NCBI GenBank assembly: GCA_020248915.1
Contig: JADCGP010000003.1
Span: 372,001-436,000, forward strand
Reading direction: 5' to 3'
Length of the DNA stretch: 64,000 bases
From: Rubrivivax sp.
GTDB taxonomy: Bacteria > Pseudomonadota > Gammaproteobacteria > Burkholderiales > Burkholderiaceae_C
Shown: positions 8,586 to 17,036 of the stretch, one piece after another
Numbering within the stretch: position 1 is the first letter of the stretch
Layout: each line of letters begins with the position of its first letter
Position numbers and translations under genes: made by a program
The notes under the pieces: model-generated
What the model was told of the DNA's origin: nothing
The model's input: the letters and a program-made list of their open reading frames with translations, nothing else
Databases searched by the model: none

Positions 8586-9716
8586 ATGGACCGGTCGGTC
8601 GAACTGCCGCGCTGGCTGGACCTGGCCGTGCTGCCCGCGGTCAATCTCGCCGTGGCGCTCGGCGTGGCCGGCATCGTGGCGGCCGGCGTCGGCTTCGACC
8701 CGGCCGAGGTGCTGGTGCTGCTGGTGCGCGGCGCCTTCGGCTCCGCGAGCGGCCTGAGCTACACGCTGTACTACGCGACGACCTTCGTCTTCACCGGGCT
8801 CGCGGTGGCGGTGGCCCTGCACGGCGGCCTGTTCAACATCGGCGGCGAGGGCCAGGCGATGCTCGGCGGCCTGGGCGTCGCGGTCGTGGCGTTGAGCCTC
8901 GAGGCCGCGCTGCCGGCGTGGCTGCTGCTGCCGGCGCTGGTGCTGGCGGCCGCGCTGGCGGGCGCCGCCTGGGCCGCCCTGCCGGCGGCGCTGCAGGCCT
9001 GGCGCGGCAGCCACGTCGTCATCTCGACGATCATGTTCAACTTCATCGCCGCGGCGCTGCTGTCGTACCTGCTGGTGGGCGCACTGAAGGAGCCGGGCAA
9101 CATGACGCCCGAGAGCGCCGCCTTCGCCGCGGCCGCGCGGCTGCCCGGCATGCACGAGCTGCTCGGGGCGCTCGGCCTGCCGTGGCCGCGCACGCCGCTC
9201 AACGCGAGCGTGCTGCTGGCCGCGGCGGCGGCGGCGGGCGTGTGGCTGCTGCTGTGGAAGACCCAGGCCGGCTACGCGCTGCGCACCGTCGGCTTCTCGC
9301 CGCAGGCGGCGCTGTACGCCGGGATGCGGCCGCCGCGGCTGGTGATGATGTCGATGGGCCTGTCGGGCGCGCTGGCCGGCCTGGTCGGCGTCAACGAGAT
9401 CGCCGGCGCGCACGGCAGGCTGCTCGCCGACTTCGTCGCCGGCGCGGGTTTCGCCGGCATCGCGGTCAGCCTGATCGGACGCAACCACCCGCTGGGCATC
9501 GTGCTGGCGGCGCTGCTGTTCGGCGCGCTCTACCAGGGCGGCGCGGAGCTGGCGTTCGAGGTCCGCGGCTTCTCGCGCGACATGGTGTTCCTGCTGCAGG
9601 GCCTGATCGTGCTGTTCGCGGGCGCGATGGCCCAGGTCGCGGCGCCGTGGCTGGCGCGCCTGGCGGTGCGGGCCGGGCTGGCGGTGCCGTCGCACCGGGG
9701 GGCGCCGCGTGGATGA
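8586..9716 (+). CDS. ABC importer permease, first subunit (BPD_transp_2 family)
   Basis: A 376-residue inner-membrane permease with about 9-10 hydrophobic segments. Family motifs include HGGLFNIGGEGQAMLGGLG in the first third, SHVVISTIMFNFIAAALLSYL, and YALRTVGFSPQAALYAGM before the coupling helix. This is the longer YufP-type subunit that pairs with the next gene. The ATG at 8586 follows GAGGGCGCGGCG. It probably once followed the ATPase stop by 10 bases before the 159-bp insertion. It overlaps the next gene by 8 bases (GTGGATGA). Confidence 0.92.
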   Translation: MDRSVELPRWLDLAVLPAVNLAVALGVAGIVAAGVGFDPAEVLVLLVRGAFGSASGLSYTLYYATTFVFTGLAVAVALHGGLFNIGGEGQAMLGGLGVAVVALSLEAALPAWLLLPALVLAAALAGAAWAALPAALQAWRGSHVVISTIMFNFIAAALLSYLLVGALKEPGNMTPESAAFAAAARLPGMHELLGALGLPWPRTPLNASVLLAAAAAAGVWLLLWKTQAGYALRTVGFSPQAALYAGMRPPRLVMMSMGLSGALAGLVGVNEIAGAHGRLLADFVAGAGFAGIAVSLIGRNHPLGIVLAALLFGALYQGGAELAFEVRGFSRDMVFLLQGLIVLFAGAMAQVAAPWLARLAVRAGLAVPSHRGAPRG

Positions 9717-10686
9717 GCTGACGATCGCCGCGGTGCTCGGCAGCACGCTGCGCGTGAGCGTGCCGCTGATCCTGTGCGCGCTGGCCGGCGTGCTGAGCGA
9801 GCGCAGCGGCGTCATCGACCTCGGCCTCGAGGGCAAGATGCTGCTGGCCGCGTTCGCCGCCGGCGCGGCCGGCGCCGCGAGCGGCTCGACGGCGCTGGCG
9901 CTGGCCGCCGCGCTGGCGGCGGGCGTGGCCGCGTCGATGCTGCACGGCTTTGCCTGCGTCACGCACCGCGGCGACCAGGTCGTGCTCGGCATCGCGATCA
10001 CGATGACCGCGGCCGGCCTGACGGTGGTGCTCGGCATCGCCTGGTTCGGCCTCGGCGGCCAGACGCCCCCGCTGCCCGAGGCGGCGCGGCTGGACAAATG
10101 GTTCACCGGCGCCGCGGCGGCCGTGCAGGACGTGCCGCTGGTGGGCCGGCTGCTGGGGCTGGCGGTGCTGGGCCACGACGCCTTCGTCTATGGCGCCTTC
10201 GCGGCGGTGGCGGCCGTGTGGTGGCTGCTGTACCGCACGCGCTTCGGGCTGCGGCTGCGCGCCGCGGGCGAGAACCCGGCGATGGTCGAGGCCGCGGGCC
10301 TGAGCGTGCAGGGGCTGCGCTACCGCGCGCTGGCCCTCAACGGCGTGCTGTGCGCGCTGGCGGGCGCCTACCTGGTGCTGGCGATGAACCCCAGCTTCCT
10401 GCCGCACATGACGGCCGGCCGCGGCTACATGGCGCTGGCGGCGATGATCTTCGGCAAGTGGCATCCGGTCGGCGCGATGTGGGCCTGCCTGCTGTTCGGC
10501 TTCCTGGATGCGGCGAGCATCCGGCTGCAGGGCGTCCCGCTGCCCGACGCGCTCGGCGGCGGCACCGTGCCGGTGCAGGCGATCCAGGCCCTGCCCTACG
10601 TGCTGACGGTGGTGCTGCTGGCCGGCTTCATCGGCCGCGCCGTCGCACCCAAGGCTCTCGGGAGACCCCATGTCCAGGAACGCTGA
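9709..10686 (+). CDS. ABC importer permease, second subunit (BPD_transp_2 family)
   Basis: A 325-residue inner-membrane permease of the YufQ type. Typical segments are CALAGVLSERSGVIDLGLEG near the start, FGLRLRAAGENPAMVEAAG in the cytoplasmic loop and RGYMALAAMIFGKWHPVGAM near the end. The GTG start at 9709 overlaps the stop of the preceding permease, so the two are translationally coupled. It overlaps the cytidine deaminase start by 17 bases. Together with the preceding three proteins it completes a nucleoside-type ABC importer. Confidence 0.92.
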   Translation: MDELTIAAVLGSTLRVSVPLILCALAGVLSERSGVIDLGLEGKMLLAAFAAGAAGAASGSTALALAAALAAGVAASMLHGFACVTHRGDQVVLGIAITMTAAGLTVVLGIAWFGLGGQTPPLPEAARLDKWFTGAAAAVQDVPLVGRLLGLAVLGHDAFVYGAFAAVAAVWWLLYRTRFGLRLRAAGENPAMVEAAGLSVQGLRYRALALNGVLCALAGAYLVLAMNPSFLPHMTAGRGYMALAAMIFGKWHPVGAMWACLLFGFLDAASIRLQGVPLPDALGGGTVPVQAIQALPYVLTVVLLAGFIGRAVAPKALGRPHVQER

Positions 10687-11098
10687 ACCGTCTCCGGCGC
10701 AGGCCGCCGCGCTGCTGCAGGCCGCGCGCGCGGTGCGCCGGCACGCGCACGCCCCGTACTCGAGGTTCAAGGTCGGCGCCGCGGTGCTCGACGAGCAAGG
10801 CCGGGTGCACGCCGGCTGCAACGTCGAGAACGCCGCCTACCCGCAGGGGTTGTGCGCCGAGGCGGCCGCGATCGCCGCGCTGGTGGCCGCAGGCGGCAAG
10901 GCCGTGCGTGCGGTGGCGGTGGTGGCCGACTCCAAGGTGCCCACCACGCCCTGCGGCGGCTGCCGGCAGAGGATCGCCGAGTTCGCGCGCGACGACTGCC
11001 CGGTGCTGGTCGGCACGCCGCGGGCGCTGAAGTTCGTCACCTCGCTCGGCGCGCTGCTGCCGCACGGATTCGGGCCGCCGGCACTGCGCCGGCGTTGA
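10670..11098 (+). CDS. cdd: Cytidine deaminase
   Basis: A 142-residue tetrameric-type cytidine deaminase converting (deoxy)cytidine to (deoxy)uridine. Key motifs are APYSRFKVGAAV for substrate, GCNVENAAYPQGLCAEAAAI with the zinc Cys and catalytic Glu, and TPCGGCRQRIAEF with the two other zinc cysteines. Its ATG lies inside the end of the permease gene, behind GGAG. Position directly after the importer fits use of imported nucleosides and supports a nucleoside substrate for the transporter. Confidence 0.93.
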   Translation: MSRNAEPSPAQAAALLQAARAVRRHAHAPYSRFKVGAAVLDEQGRVHAGCNVENAAYPQGLCAEAAAIAALVAAGGKAVRAVAVVADSKVPTTPCGGCRQRIAEFARDDCPVLVGTPRALKFVTSLGALLPHGFGPPALRRR

Positions 11099-11213
11099 GC
11101 GGCCCACGCGGAGACTGCGCCTGCGTTGATCCGCGAACGCGGAAAACCGGGCTGGCCTGGCGTCGGGCCGCGCATGCCGATGGCGCCGACGCGGCCTCGA
11201 GCCGCGCCGTCAA

Positions 11214-11258
11214 GGGCTCTTCGCGCGCGTCTTCGCGGGCTCTTCGCGGGCTCTTCGC
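11214..11258. repeat. 11-bp tandem repeat GGGCTCTTCGC
   Basis: Three exact copies of GGGCTCTTCGC (11214, 11237, 11248) and one 12-base variant between the first and second, in the gap between the convergent cdd gene and the small membrane protein gene. No function is evident. Confidence 0.6.
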
Positions 11259-11264
11259 GGGACC

Positions 11265-11630
11265 TCAGGCCGGCTGGCGCGTTCCAACCGCGCTGCCCAC
11301 CACGCCCATCAGCCCGCCCAGCGCCAGCACGTACCACAGCGGCGCGCTCGACCCCACCTGCACCAGCCCGGCGCCCGCGGCCACGAGGCCGACCGCCGCC
11401 ACCAGTGCCAGCAGCAGCAGCGGCACCGCCAGCCAGCGCGTGGGCCGGCGCACCGCGGGGTCGCGGCTGCCCACCGCCAGCAGCGCATAGCCCAGCAGCG
11501 TGAACAACGGGAACAGCAGCCACATCACCCAGCCGGGTGCGGCACCGACCCAGCCGAGCGGCGCCGCCACCAGCAGCAGCGCGGCGAGCACCCCGAGCGC
11601 GGCGAGCACGCCGCCGGCAAGCACCAGCAT
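11265..11630 (-). CDS. Small hydrophobic membrane protein, unknown
   Basis: A 121-residue protein with four strongly hydrophobic segments (about residues 2-25, 30-50, 63-85 and 92-112) separated by short charged turns such as GSRDPAVRRPTRW. The ATG at 11630 is preceded, reading the minus strand, by CCGGAGGTCGGATC, a good ribosome-binding site. No family is recognised. It is convergent with cdd and divergent from the PNP gene, so it interrupts the nucleoside cluster on the opposite strand. Confidence 0.6.
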   Translation of the reverse strand: MLVLAGGVLAALGVLAALLLVAAPLGWVGAAPGWVMWLLFPLFTLLGYALLAVGSRDPAVRRPTRWLAVPLLLLALVAAVGLVAAGAGLVQVGSSAPLWYVLALGGLMGVVGSAVGTRQPA

Positions 11631-11760
11631 GATCCGACCTCCGGGCCGTCCAACACGGCGAGGCGCCGAGGATAGACGCGCTGCGCGACCGCCACCGCGC
11701 CGGCGGGCCGGCCTGCTGGCGTGGCGCGCGATCGATGTCACGCGCTGTCGCTGCCGCTGC

Positions 11761-11796
11761 TGCCGCCGCTGCCGCCGCTGCCGCCGCTGCCGCCGC
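11761..11796. repeat. 9-bp tandem repeat TGCCGCCGC (four exact copies)
   Basis: Four exact head-to-tail copies of TGCCGCCGC, about 50 bases upstream of the PNP start, within the 214-base divergent region 11631-11844. A TACGAT hexamer lies at 11829-11834. Copy-number change here would alter promoter spacing. Confidence 0.65.
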
Positions 11797-11844
11797 CGAG
11801 ACGGGCCGGCCCGCGGCGTGGCCTGCACTACGATCTGCCGCACC

Positions 11845-12675
11845 GTGAGCGCGAGCCGCCCGCCCAGCACCATCAACCTCAGCGTTGCGCGCCTGCGCGC
11901 CGGCGGCCACGCGCCGCGCATCGCGGTGCTGCTCGGATCAGGCTGGGGGCCGTTCGCCGCGCGCGTGCAGGACGCGGTGACGCTGACCTACGCCGAGCTG
12001 CCCGCCTTCCCGGCGCCCGCGGTCGGCGGGCATGCCGGCCGGGTGCTGCTGGGCCGCATCGGGCCGCACGAGGTCGCGGTGCTGGCCGGGCGCGCGCACG
12101 CCTACGAGACCGGGGCGCCCGACGGCATGACCGGGGCCATCCGCACGCTGGCCGCACTCGGCGTGCAGGTGCTGGTGCAGACCAACGCCGCGGGCAGCCT
12201 CGACCCGGCGATGCCGGCCGGCACGCCGATGCTGGTCAGCGACCACCTCAACCTGCCGCAGCGCTCGCCACTGGCGGGCCCGGCCGGTCCGGCCGGCGAC
12301 GATCGCTTCGTGTCGATGGTCGATGCCTACTGCCCGCGCCTGCGCGCGCAGGCACGCGCCCTCGCCGCCCGCGCCGAGGTGCCGCTGGCCGAGGGCGTCT
12401 ACGCCTGGGTGCTGGGGCCGCAGTTCGAGACGCCGGCCGAGATCCGGATGCTGCGCGCGCTCGGCGCGCAGGCGGTGGGGATGAGCACGGTGCCGGAGAC
12501 GATCCTCGCACGGCACGCCGGCCTGCGCGTGCTGGCGCTGTCGCTCGTGACGAACATGGCCGCCGGCCTGTCCGACGAGGCGCTGTCGCATGCGCACACG
12601 CTGTCGGCCGCGGCGGCCGCGGGCGCGCGCGCGGCCGACCTGCTGCAGGCCATCGTCGCGGGGCTGGAGGTCTGA
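11845..12675 (+). CDS. punA: Purine nucleoside phosphorylase, trimeric class
   Basis: A 276-residue enzyme phosphorolysing inosine/guanosine (and deoxy forms) to base plus (deoxy)ribose-1-phosphate. Conserved motifs are IAVLLGSGWG (phosphate loop), LAGRAHAYE, VQTNAAGSLDP, YAWVLGPQFETPAEIRML, and AVGMSTVPETILARHAGL with LSLVTNMAAGL, which bind purine and ribose. No ATG is suitably placed; GTG at 11845 (VSASRPP) gives the family length. Its stop overlaps the deoC ATG (TGATG). It works with adenosine deaminase and deoC in the same window. The symbol follows the trimeric class and is not certain. Confidence 0.88.
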   Translation: MSASRPPSTINLSVARLRAGGHAPRIAVLLGSGWGPFAARVQDAVTLTYAELPAFPAPAVGGHAGRVLLGRIGPHEVAVLAGRAHAYETGAPDGMTGAIRTLAALGVQVLVQTNAAGSLDPAMPAGTPMLVSDHLNLPQRSPLAGPAGPAGDDRFVSMVDAYCPRLRAQARALAARAEVPLAEGVYAWVLGPQFETPAEIRMLRALGAQAVGMSTVPETILARHAGLRVLALSLVTNMAAGLSDEALSHAHTLSAAAAAGARAADLLQAIVAGLEV

Positions 12676-13475
12676 TGGCCGCCGGCAGCGACCTCGCCGC
12701 GGCCGCCCGCGTCGCGCTCGCCTGCCTCGACCTGACGAGCCTGAACGATGGCGACACCGCGGCCGACGTCGAACGCCTGTGCCTGCGCGCGGCCGGCGCG
12801 CCGGGCCGCGGCGCGGTGGCCGCCGTCTGCGTCTGGCCGCGCCTGGCCGCGCGGGCGCGCGCGAGCCTGCCGGCATCGGTCCGCGTGGCTGCGGTGGCCA
12901 ACTTCCCCGACGGCGGTGCCGAGGTCGGGCGCGCGGTGCGCGACACGGCGGCCATTGCCGATGCGGGCGCGCAGGAGGTCGACGTCGTGCTGCCGTACCG
13001 CGACCTGGCCGCGGCGCCGGCCTTGCTGACCGCCGTGCGGCGGGCCTGCGAGGGCCTGACGCTGAAGGTCATCCTCGAGACCGGCGTGCTGGCCGCCTCG
13101 GCGCCGGGTGCGGACGCGATCCGCCACGCCTGCCGCATCGCGCTCGATGCCGGCGCCGACTTCCTGAAGACCAGCACCGGCAAGACCGGTGTCGGCGCCA
13201 CGCCGGCCGCGGCGCGGCTGATGCTGGAGGCGATCGCCGGCGACGCCGTGGCGCGCGACCGCGTCGGCTTCAAGGCTGCCGGCGGCGTTCGTTCGGTGGC
13301 CGATGCTGCCCTGTACCAGCGCCTAGTGGCCGAGATCCTGGGCCCGGCGGCGCTGGTGCCGCAGCGCTTCCGCATCGGGGCGAGCGCGCTGCTCGACGAC
13401 ATCGAGGCCGTGCTGGCCGGCGGCCCCGGCGGCCCGCCGGCGCCCGCCTCGGTGACCGGTGCGGCACCGTACTGA
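12675..13475 (+). CDS. deoC: Deoxyribose-phosphate aldolase
   Basis: A 266-residue class I aldolase splitting 2-deoxyribose-5-phosphate into glyceraldehyde-3-phosphate and acetaldehyde. It matches the long enterobacterial form: LDLTSLNDGDTAADV at the start, VANFPDGG, EVDVVLPYRDL, LKVILETGVL, the Schiff-base region ADFLKTSTGKTGVGATP and FKAAGGVRS. It is coupled to the PNP gene by overlap. It removes deoxyribose phosphate produced by PNP and thymidine phosphorylase (after phosphopentomutase, not seen in the window). Confidence 0.94.
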   Translation: MAAGSDLAAAARVALACLDLTSLNDGDTAADVERLCLRAAGAPGRGAVAAVCVWPRLAARARASLPASVRVAAVANFPDGGAEVGRAVRDTAAIADAGAQEVDVVLPYRDLAAAPALLTAVRRACEGLTLKVILETGVLAASAPGADAIRHACRIALDAGADFLKTSTGKTGVGATPAAARLMLEAIAGDAVARDRVGFKAAGGVRSVADAALYQRLVAEILGPAALVPQRFRIGASALLDDIEAVLAGGPGGPPAPASVTGAAPY

Positions 13476-13509
13476 CGCCATCCCCGGCACCCTGCGCGGA
13501 GACCACGCC

Positions 13510-15297
13510 ATGCGCCTCTTGCTCCCCTCCCTGGTCGCGGCCTCTCTGCTGGCCTCTCTGCTGGGCGGTTGCGCGGTGCCGTCCGCGGTCGCGCCGTCGG
13601 CCGAGCCGGTGCGAGTGCGCCTGATCGCCTTCAACGACTTCCACGGCAACCTCGAGGCGGCGCCGGGCCTGACGCTGCCCTGGCCCGACCCGGCCGACCG
13701 CGGCAAGGTCGCGCGCCTGAACGCCGGCGGCGCTGCCCACCTGGCCGGCCTCGTCAAGGCGCTGCGCGCCGGCGCGACGCACAGCATCGTCGTCAGCAGC
13801 GGCGACCTGATCGGCGCCACGCCGCTGGTCAGCGCGCTGTTCCTGCACGAGAGCACGGTGGACATCGCCAACCGGATCGGCGTCGACCTGGCCGTGCCGG
13901 GCAACCACGAGTTCGACGCCGGCAAGGACGAGCTGCTGCGCGTGATGGGCGGCGGCTGCCGGCCCGACCGCCCGGAGGCGCTGGCCCGCTCCTGCCCGCT
14001 GCCCGAGGGGCACGCCGGTGCCAGGTTCCCACACGTGGCGGCCAACGTGCTGAAGGCCGACGGCGGCACGCTGTTCCCGGCCTCGGTGGTGCGCGAGGTG
14101 GGCGGCGTGCGGATCGGCTTCATCGGCGCGGTCACGCGGACCACGCCGAGCATCGTGGTGCCCTCCGGCGTGGCCGGCTTGCGCTTCACCGGCGAAGCCG
14201 AGGCCATCAACCGCGAGGCGGCGCGCCTGGCCGCGCAGGGCGTCCGCGCGCTGGTGGCCGTGATCCACGAGGGCGGCGACACCGGCGCTCCCGGGCAGCC
14301 GATGGAGTGGAACGACGCCGGCTGCCCGAACCCGCGCGGCCCGATCTTCGACATCGCCCGCAGGCTCTCGCCCGAGATCGACATCGTGTTCTCGGCCCAC
14401 ACGCACCAGGGCTACCGCTGCCTGGTCGACGGCCGTCCGGTGATGCAGGCCACCGCGCTCGGCCGTGGCGTCAGCGTCGCCGACGTGGTGATCGACCCGA
14501 AGACCGGCGACATCGACCGCACGCGCACCGAGAGCCGCAACCTGCCGGTGTTCAACGAGCGCAGCGACCCGGCGCTGCGCGCCGCCATCGTCGCCGCCGA
14601 GCCCGCGCCTTGGAACGAGGCGCTGCGCGCGGCGCGGCCCGACGGTGCGGTGGCCGCTCGCGTGGCGCAGTACGTGGCCGCGGCCGCGCCGCTGGCCGGT
14701 CGGCCGGTGGGCCGCATCGGCGGCCCCTTCGATCGGAGCGGGCGCACCGACGCCAGCGCCGGGCGCCTGGTGGCCGATGCGCAGTGGGCGGCCACGCGCG
14801 CGCCCGAGCGCGGAGGCGCGCAGTTCGCGCTGATGAACCCGGGCGGCGTGCGCACCGACCTGCGCTGCGAGGCCGGCGCGCCGCCGTGCGGGGTGACCTA
14901 CGGCCAGGTGTTCTCGATGCAGCCCTTCGGCAACAGCCTGGTCGTGATGACGCTGTCGGGCGCCGAGATCAAGCGCCTGCTGGAGGACCAGCAGCGCCCG
15001 GGACGCGCCGCCCCGCTGTTCCTGATCCCGTCGTCGTCGCTGACCTACCGCTGGGACGCGCGCGCCCCGCATGGCGCGCGCGTGCTCGACCTGCGCGTCG
15101 CGGGCCAGCCGGTGGAGCCGGGCCGCGACTACCGCCTCACGGTCAACAGCTTCCTGGCCGAGGGCGGCGACGGCGTGTCGATGCTGCGCAGCGGGCGCGA
15201 CCGCCTGGGCGGCGAACTCGACATCGACGCGCTGGTGGCCCACCTGGCCGGCGCGCCCGTGCCGGACCCGGTGCCGCGCATCGCACTGGTCGAGTAG
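13510..15297 (+). CDS. Surface 5'-nucleotidase / UDP-sugar hydrolase-type lipoprotein
   Basis: A 595-residue two-domain phosphoesterase of the UshA/NT5E family. A lipoprotein-type signal (LLASLLGGC) ends at Cys about residue 20. The metallophosphatase domain has IAFNDFHGNLE, SSGDLIG, PGNHEFDAGKDEL and SAHTHQGYRC, the di-metal ligands. The C-terminal domain has NPGGVRTDL, TYGQVFSMQPFGNSLVVM and LTVNSFLAEGGDGVSML, binding the nucleoside. It should dephosphorylate external nucleotides so nucleosides can enter through the importer. It lies between deoC and deoA with short gaps, so probably one operon. Confidence 0.92.
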   Translation: MRLLLPSLVAASLLASLLGGCAVPSAVAPSAEPVRVRLIAFNDFHGNLEAAPGLTLPWPDPADRGKVARLNAGGAAHLAGLVKALRAGATHSIVVSSGDLIGATPLVSALFLHESTVDIANRIGVDLAVPGNHEFDAGKDELLRVMGGGCRPDRPEALARSCPLPEGHAGARFPHVAANVLKADGGTLFPASVVREVGGVRIGFIGAVTRTTPSIVVPSGVAGLRFTGEAEAINREAARLAAQGVRALVAVIHEGGDTGAPGQPMEWNDAGCPNPRGPIFDIARRLSPEIDIVFSAHTHQGYRCLVDGRPVMQATALGRGVSVADVVIDPKTGDIDRTRTESRNLPVFNERSDPALRAAIVAAEPAPWNEALRAARPDGAVAARVAQYVAAAAPLAGRPVGRIGGPFDRSGRTDASAGRLVADAQWAATRAPERGGAQFALMNPGGVRTDLRCEAGAPPCGVTYGQVFSMQPFGNSLVVMTLSGAEIKRLLEDQQRPGRAAPLFLIPSSSLTYRWDARAPHGARVLDLRVAGQPVEPGRDYRLTVNSFLAEGGDGVSMLRSGRDRLGGELDIDALVAHLAGAPVPDPVPRIALVE

Positions 15298-15313
15298 CCG
15301 CCGGTCCCCCGCG

Positions 15314-16645
15314 ATGGCCGTGCTGCCGCAGCAGATCATCGCCGCCAAGCGAGACGGCCATGCGCTGTCCGCGGTGCAGGTCGATGCCTTCGTGGCGGGG
15401 CTGGTGGCCGAGGGCGGCGCGGCCGCGTGGAGCGACGCGCAGGCCGCCGCGCTCGCCATGGCGATCGTGCTGCGCGGCATGGACCGCGCCGAGACGGTGG
15501 CGCTGACGCAGGCCATGACGCGCTCGGGCGAGATCCTGCGCTGGCGCGGCCTGGGCGACCGCCCGGTGCTCGACAAGCACAGCACCGGCGGCGTCGGCGA
15601 CAAGGTCAGCCTGATGCTGGCGCCGATCGTCGCCGAGTGCGGCGCGCTGGTGCCGATGGTCAGCGGCCGCGGCCTGGGCCACACCGGTGGCACGCTCGAC
15701 AAGCTCGAGGCGCTGCCCGGCTACCAGGCCGACCCGGCGCGCGGGCGGCTGCACGCCTGCCTGCTCGATGCGGGCTGCGCGATCGTCGGCGCGTCGGCCA
15801 CGCTGGCGCCGGCCGACCGGCGCCTGTACGCGATCCGCGACGTGACCGCCACGGTGGAGAGCGTGCCGCTGGTCACCGCCAGCATCCTGAGCAAGAAGCT
15901 GGCCGCGGGGCTGGGCGCGCTGGTGCTCGACGTCAAGGTCGGCAGCGGCGCGGTGATGCGCGAGCCGCAGCGCGCGCGCGAGCTGGCGGGTTCGCTGGTC
16001 GAGGTGGCGCAGGGGGCCGGGCTGCCGGCGCGCGCGCTGCTCACCGACATGGACCAGGTGCTGGGCCGCACCGCGGGCAACGCGCTCGAGGTGCGCGAGG
16101 CGATCGGCTTCCTGACCGGGACGGATCGCGAGCCGCGCCTGCTCGAGTGCACGCTGGCGCTTGCCGCCGAGCTGCTGCACCTGGGGGGCCTCGCGCCCGA
16201 CCGCACCGCGGCGCGCACCGCGGCGGCGCGCGCACTGGACTCGGGCGCCGCGGCCGAGCGCTTCGCGCGCATGGTGGCGGCCCTCGGCGGGCCGCGCGAC
16301 GCGCTGGGCGACGCGCGGCTGCCCGTCGCGCCGGTGGTGCGGCCGGTGCCGGCGCCGCAGGCCGGCTTCGTCGCCGCGCAGGATGCGCGCGCGCTCGGCA
16401 TGGCCGTGGTGGCGCTGGGCGGCGGCCGGCGGCGCGGCGGCGATGCGGTCGACCCGCGCGTCGGGCTCGACGCCGTCCGGGCCCTCGGGACCCGGGTCGC
16501 GCACGGCGAGCCGCTCGCCTTCGTGCACGCGGCCGACGAGGCCGCCGCCGCCCAGGCGGTGGCCGAGGTGCTGGCGGCGGTGCGCATCGACGCCTCGCCC
16601 CCCGAGGACGCCCCGGTGGTGCACGGGTGCGTCGAGGGCCGATGA
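15314..16645 (+). CDS. deoA: Thymidine phosphorylase
   Basis: A 443-residue pyrimidine nucleoside phosphorylase giving base and 2-deoxyribose-1-phosphate. Signatures are VLDKHSTGGVGDKVSLML for phosphate, MVSGRGLGHTGGTLDKLEAL (family signature), IVGASATLAPADRRLYAIRD with the pyrimidine-binding region, and SKKLAAGLGALVLDVKVGSGAVM. The C-terminal barrel-hybrid domain is complete. The ATG at 15314 is 16 bases after the nucleotidase stop. It ends the salvage block; a stem-loop follows. Confidence 0.94.
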   Translation: MAVLPQQIIAAKRDGHALSAVQVDAFVAGLVAEGGAAAWSDAQAAALAMAIVLRGMDRAETVALTQAMTRSGEILRWRGLGDRPVLDKHSTGGVGDKVSLMLAPIVAECGALVPMVSGRGLGHTGGTLDKLEALPGYQADPARGRLHACLLDAGCAIVGASATLAPADRRLYAIRDVTATVESVPLVTASILSKKLAAGLGALVLDVKVGSGAVMREPQRARELAGSLVEVAQGAGLPARALLTDMDQVLGRTAGNALEVREAIGFLTGTDREPRLLECTLALAAELLHLGGLAPDRTAARTAAARALDSGAAAERFARMVAALGGPRDALGDARLPVAPVVRPVPAPQAGFVAAQDARALGMAVVALGGGRRRGGDAVDPRVGLDAVRALGTRVAHGEPLAFVHAADEAAAAQAVAEVLAAVRIDASPPEDAPVVHGCVEGR

Positions 16646-16651
16646 TCGGGG

Positions 16652-16678
16652 CCCGGGCCGGGGCATCGCCGGCCCGGG
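16652..16678 (+). terminator. Stem-loop after deoA
   Basis: Perfect 10-bp arms CCCGGGCCGG (16652-16661) and CCGGCCCGGG (16669-16678) around a 7-base loop, 6 bases after the deoA stop. GAACC follows, with no T-run. It may mark the end of the nucleoside operon. Confidence 0.45.
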
Positions 16679-16742
16679 GAACCATCGTGCCGGCCTGCGC
16701 GCCGGGCCCGGCAACCGCCACGGGAGCCACGGGAGCCCCTGC

Positions 16743-17036
16743 ATGACCGCCTGCCTCGTCGCCCACCTCGAGGTCACCGACCCCGGGCTGTACCAGGAGT
16801 ACCGCGCGCGCGTCGCCGCCACCGTCGCCGCCCACGGCGGGCGCTGGGTCGTGCGCGGGGGCGAGGCCACGGTGCTCGAGGGCTGCCTGCCGTGGCAGCG
16901 CCTGGTGGTCATCGAGTTCCCGTCGATGCAGGCCCTGCAGGACTGGTACCGCTCGCCGGAGTACGCGCCGCTGATCGAGCTGCGCCAGCGCTGCTCGCGC
17001 GGCGACCTGGTCGCGGTGGAAGGGCCGCCGGCGTGA
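16743..17036 (+). CDS. DUF1330-family protein
   Basis: A 97-residue ferredoxin-like-fold protein of the DUF1330 family (dimeric alpha-beta barrel superfamily). Features are VTDPGLYQEYRARV near the N-terminus, GGRWVVRGGEATVLEG, RLVVIEFPSMQALQDWYRSP and YAPLIELRQRCS, the usual order. The family's activity is not established. Its stop TGA overlaps a GTG of the peptidase frame (GTGA). It begins about 97 bases after deoA and past the hairpin, so it may be separately transcribed. Confidence 0.85.
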   Translation: MTACLVAHLEVTDPGLYQEYRARVAATVAAHGGRWVVRGGEATVLEGCLPWQRLVVIEFPSMQALQDWYRSPEYAPLIELRQRCSRGDLVAVEGPPA

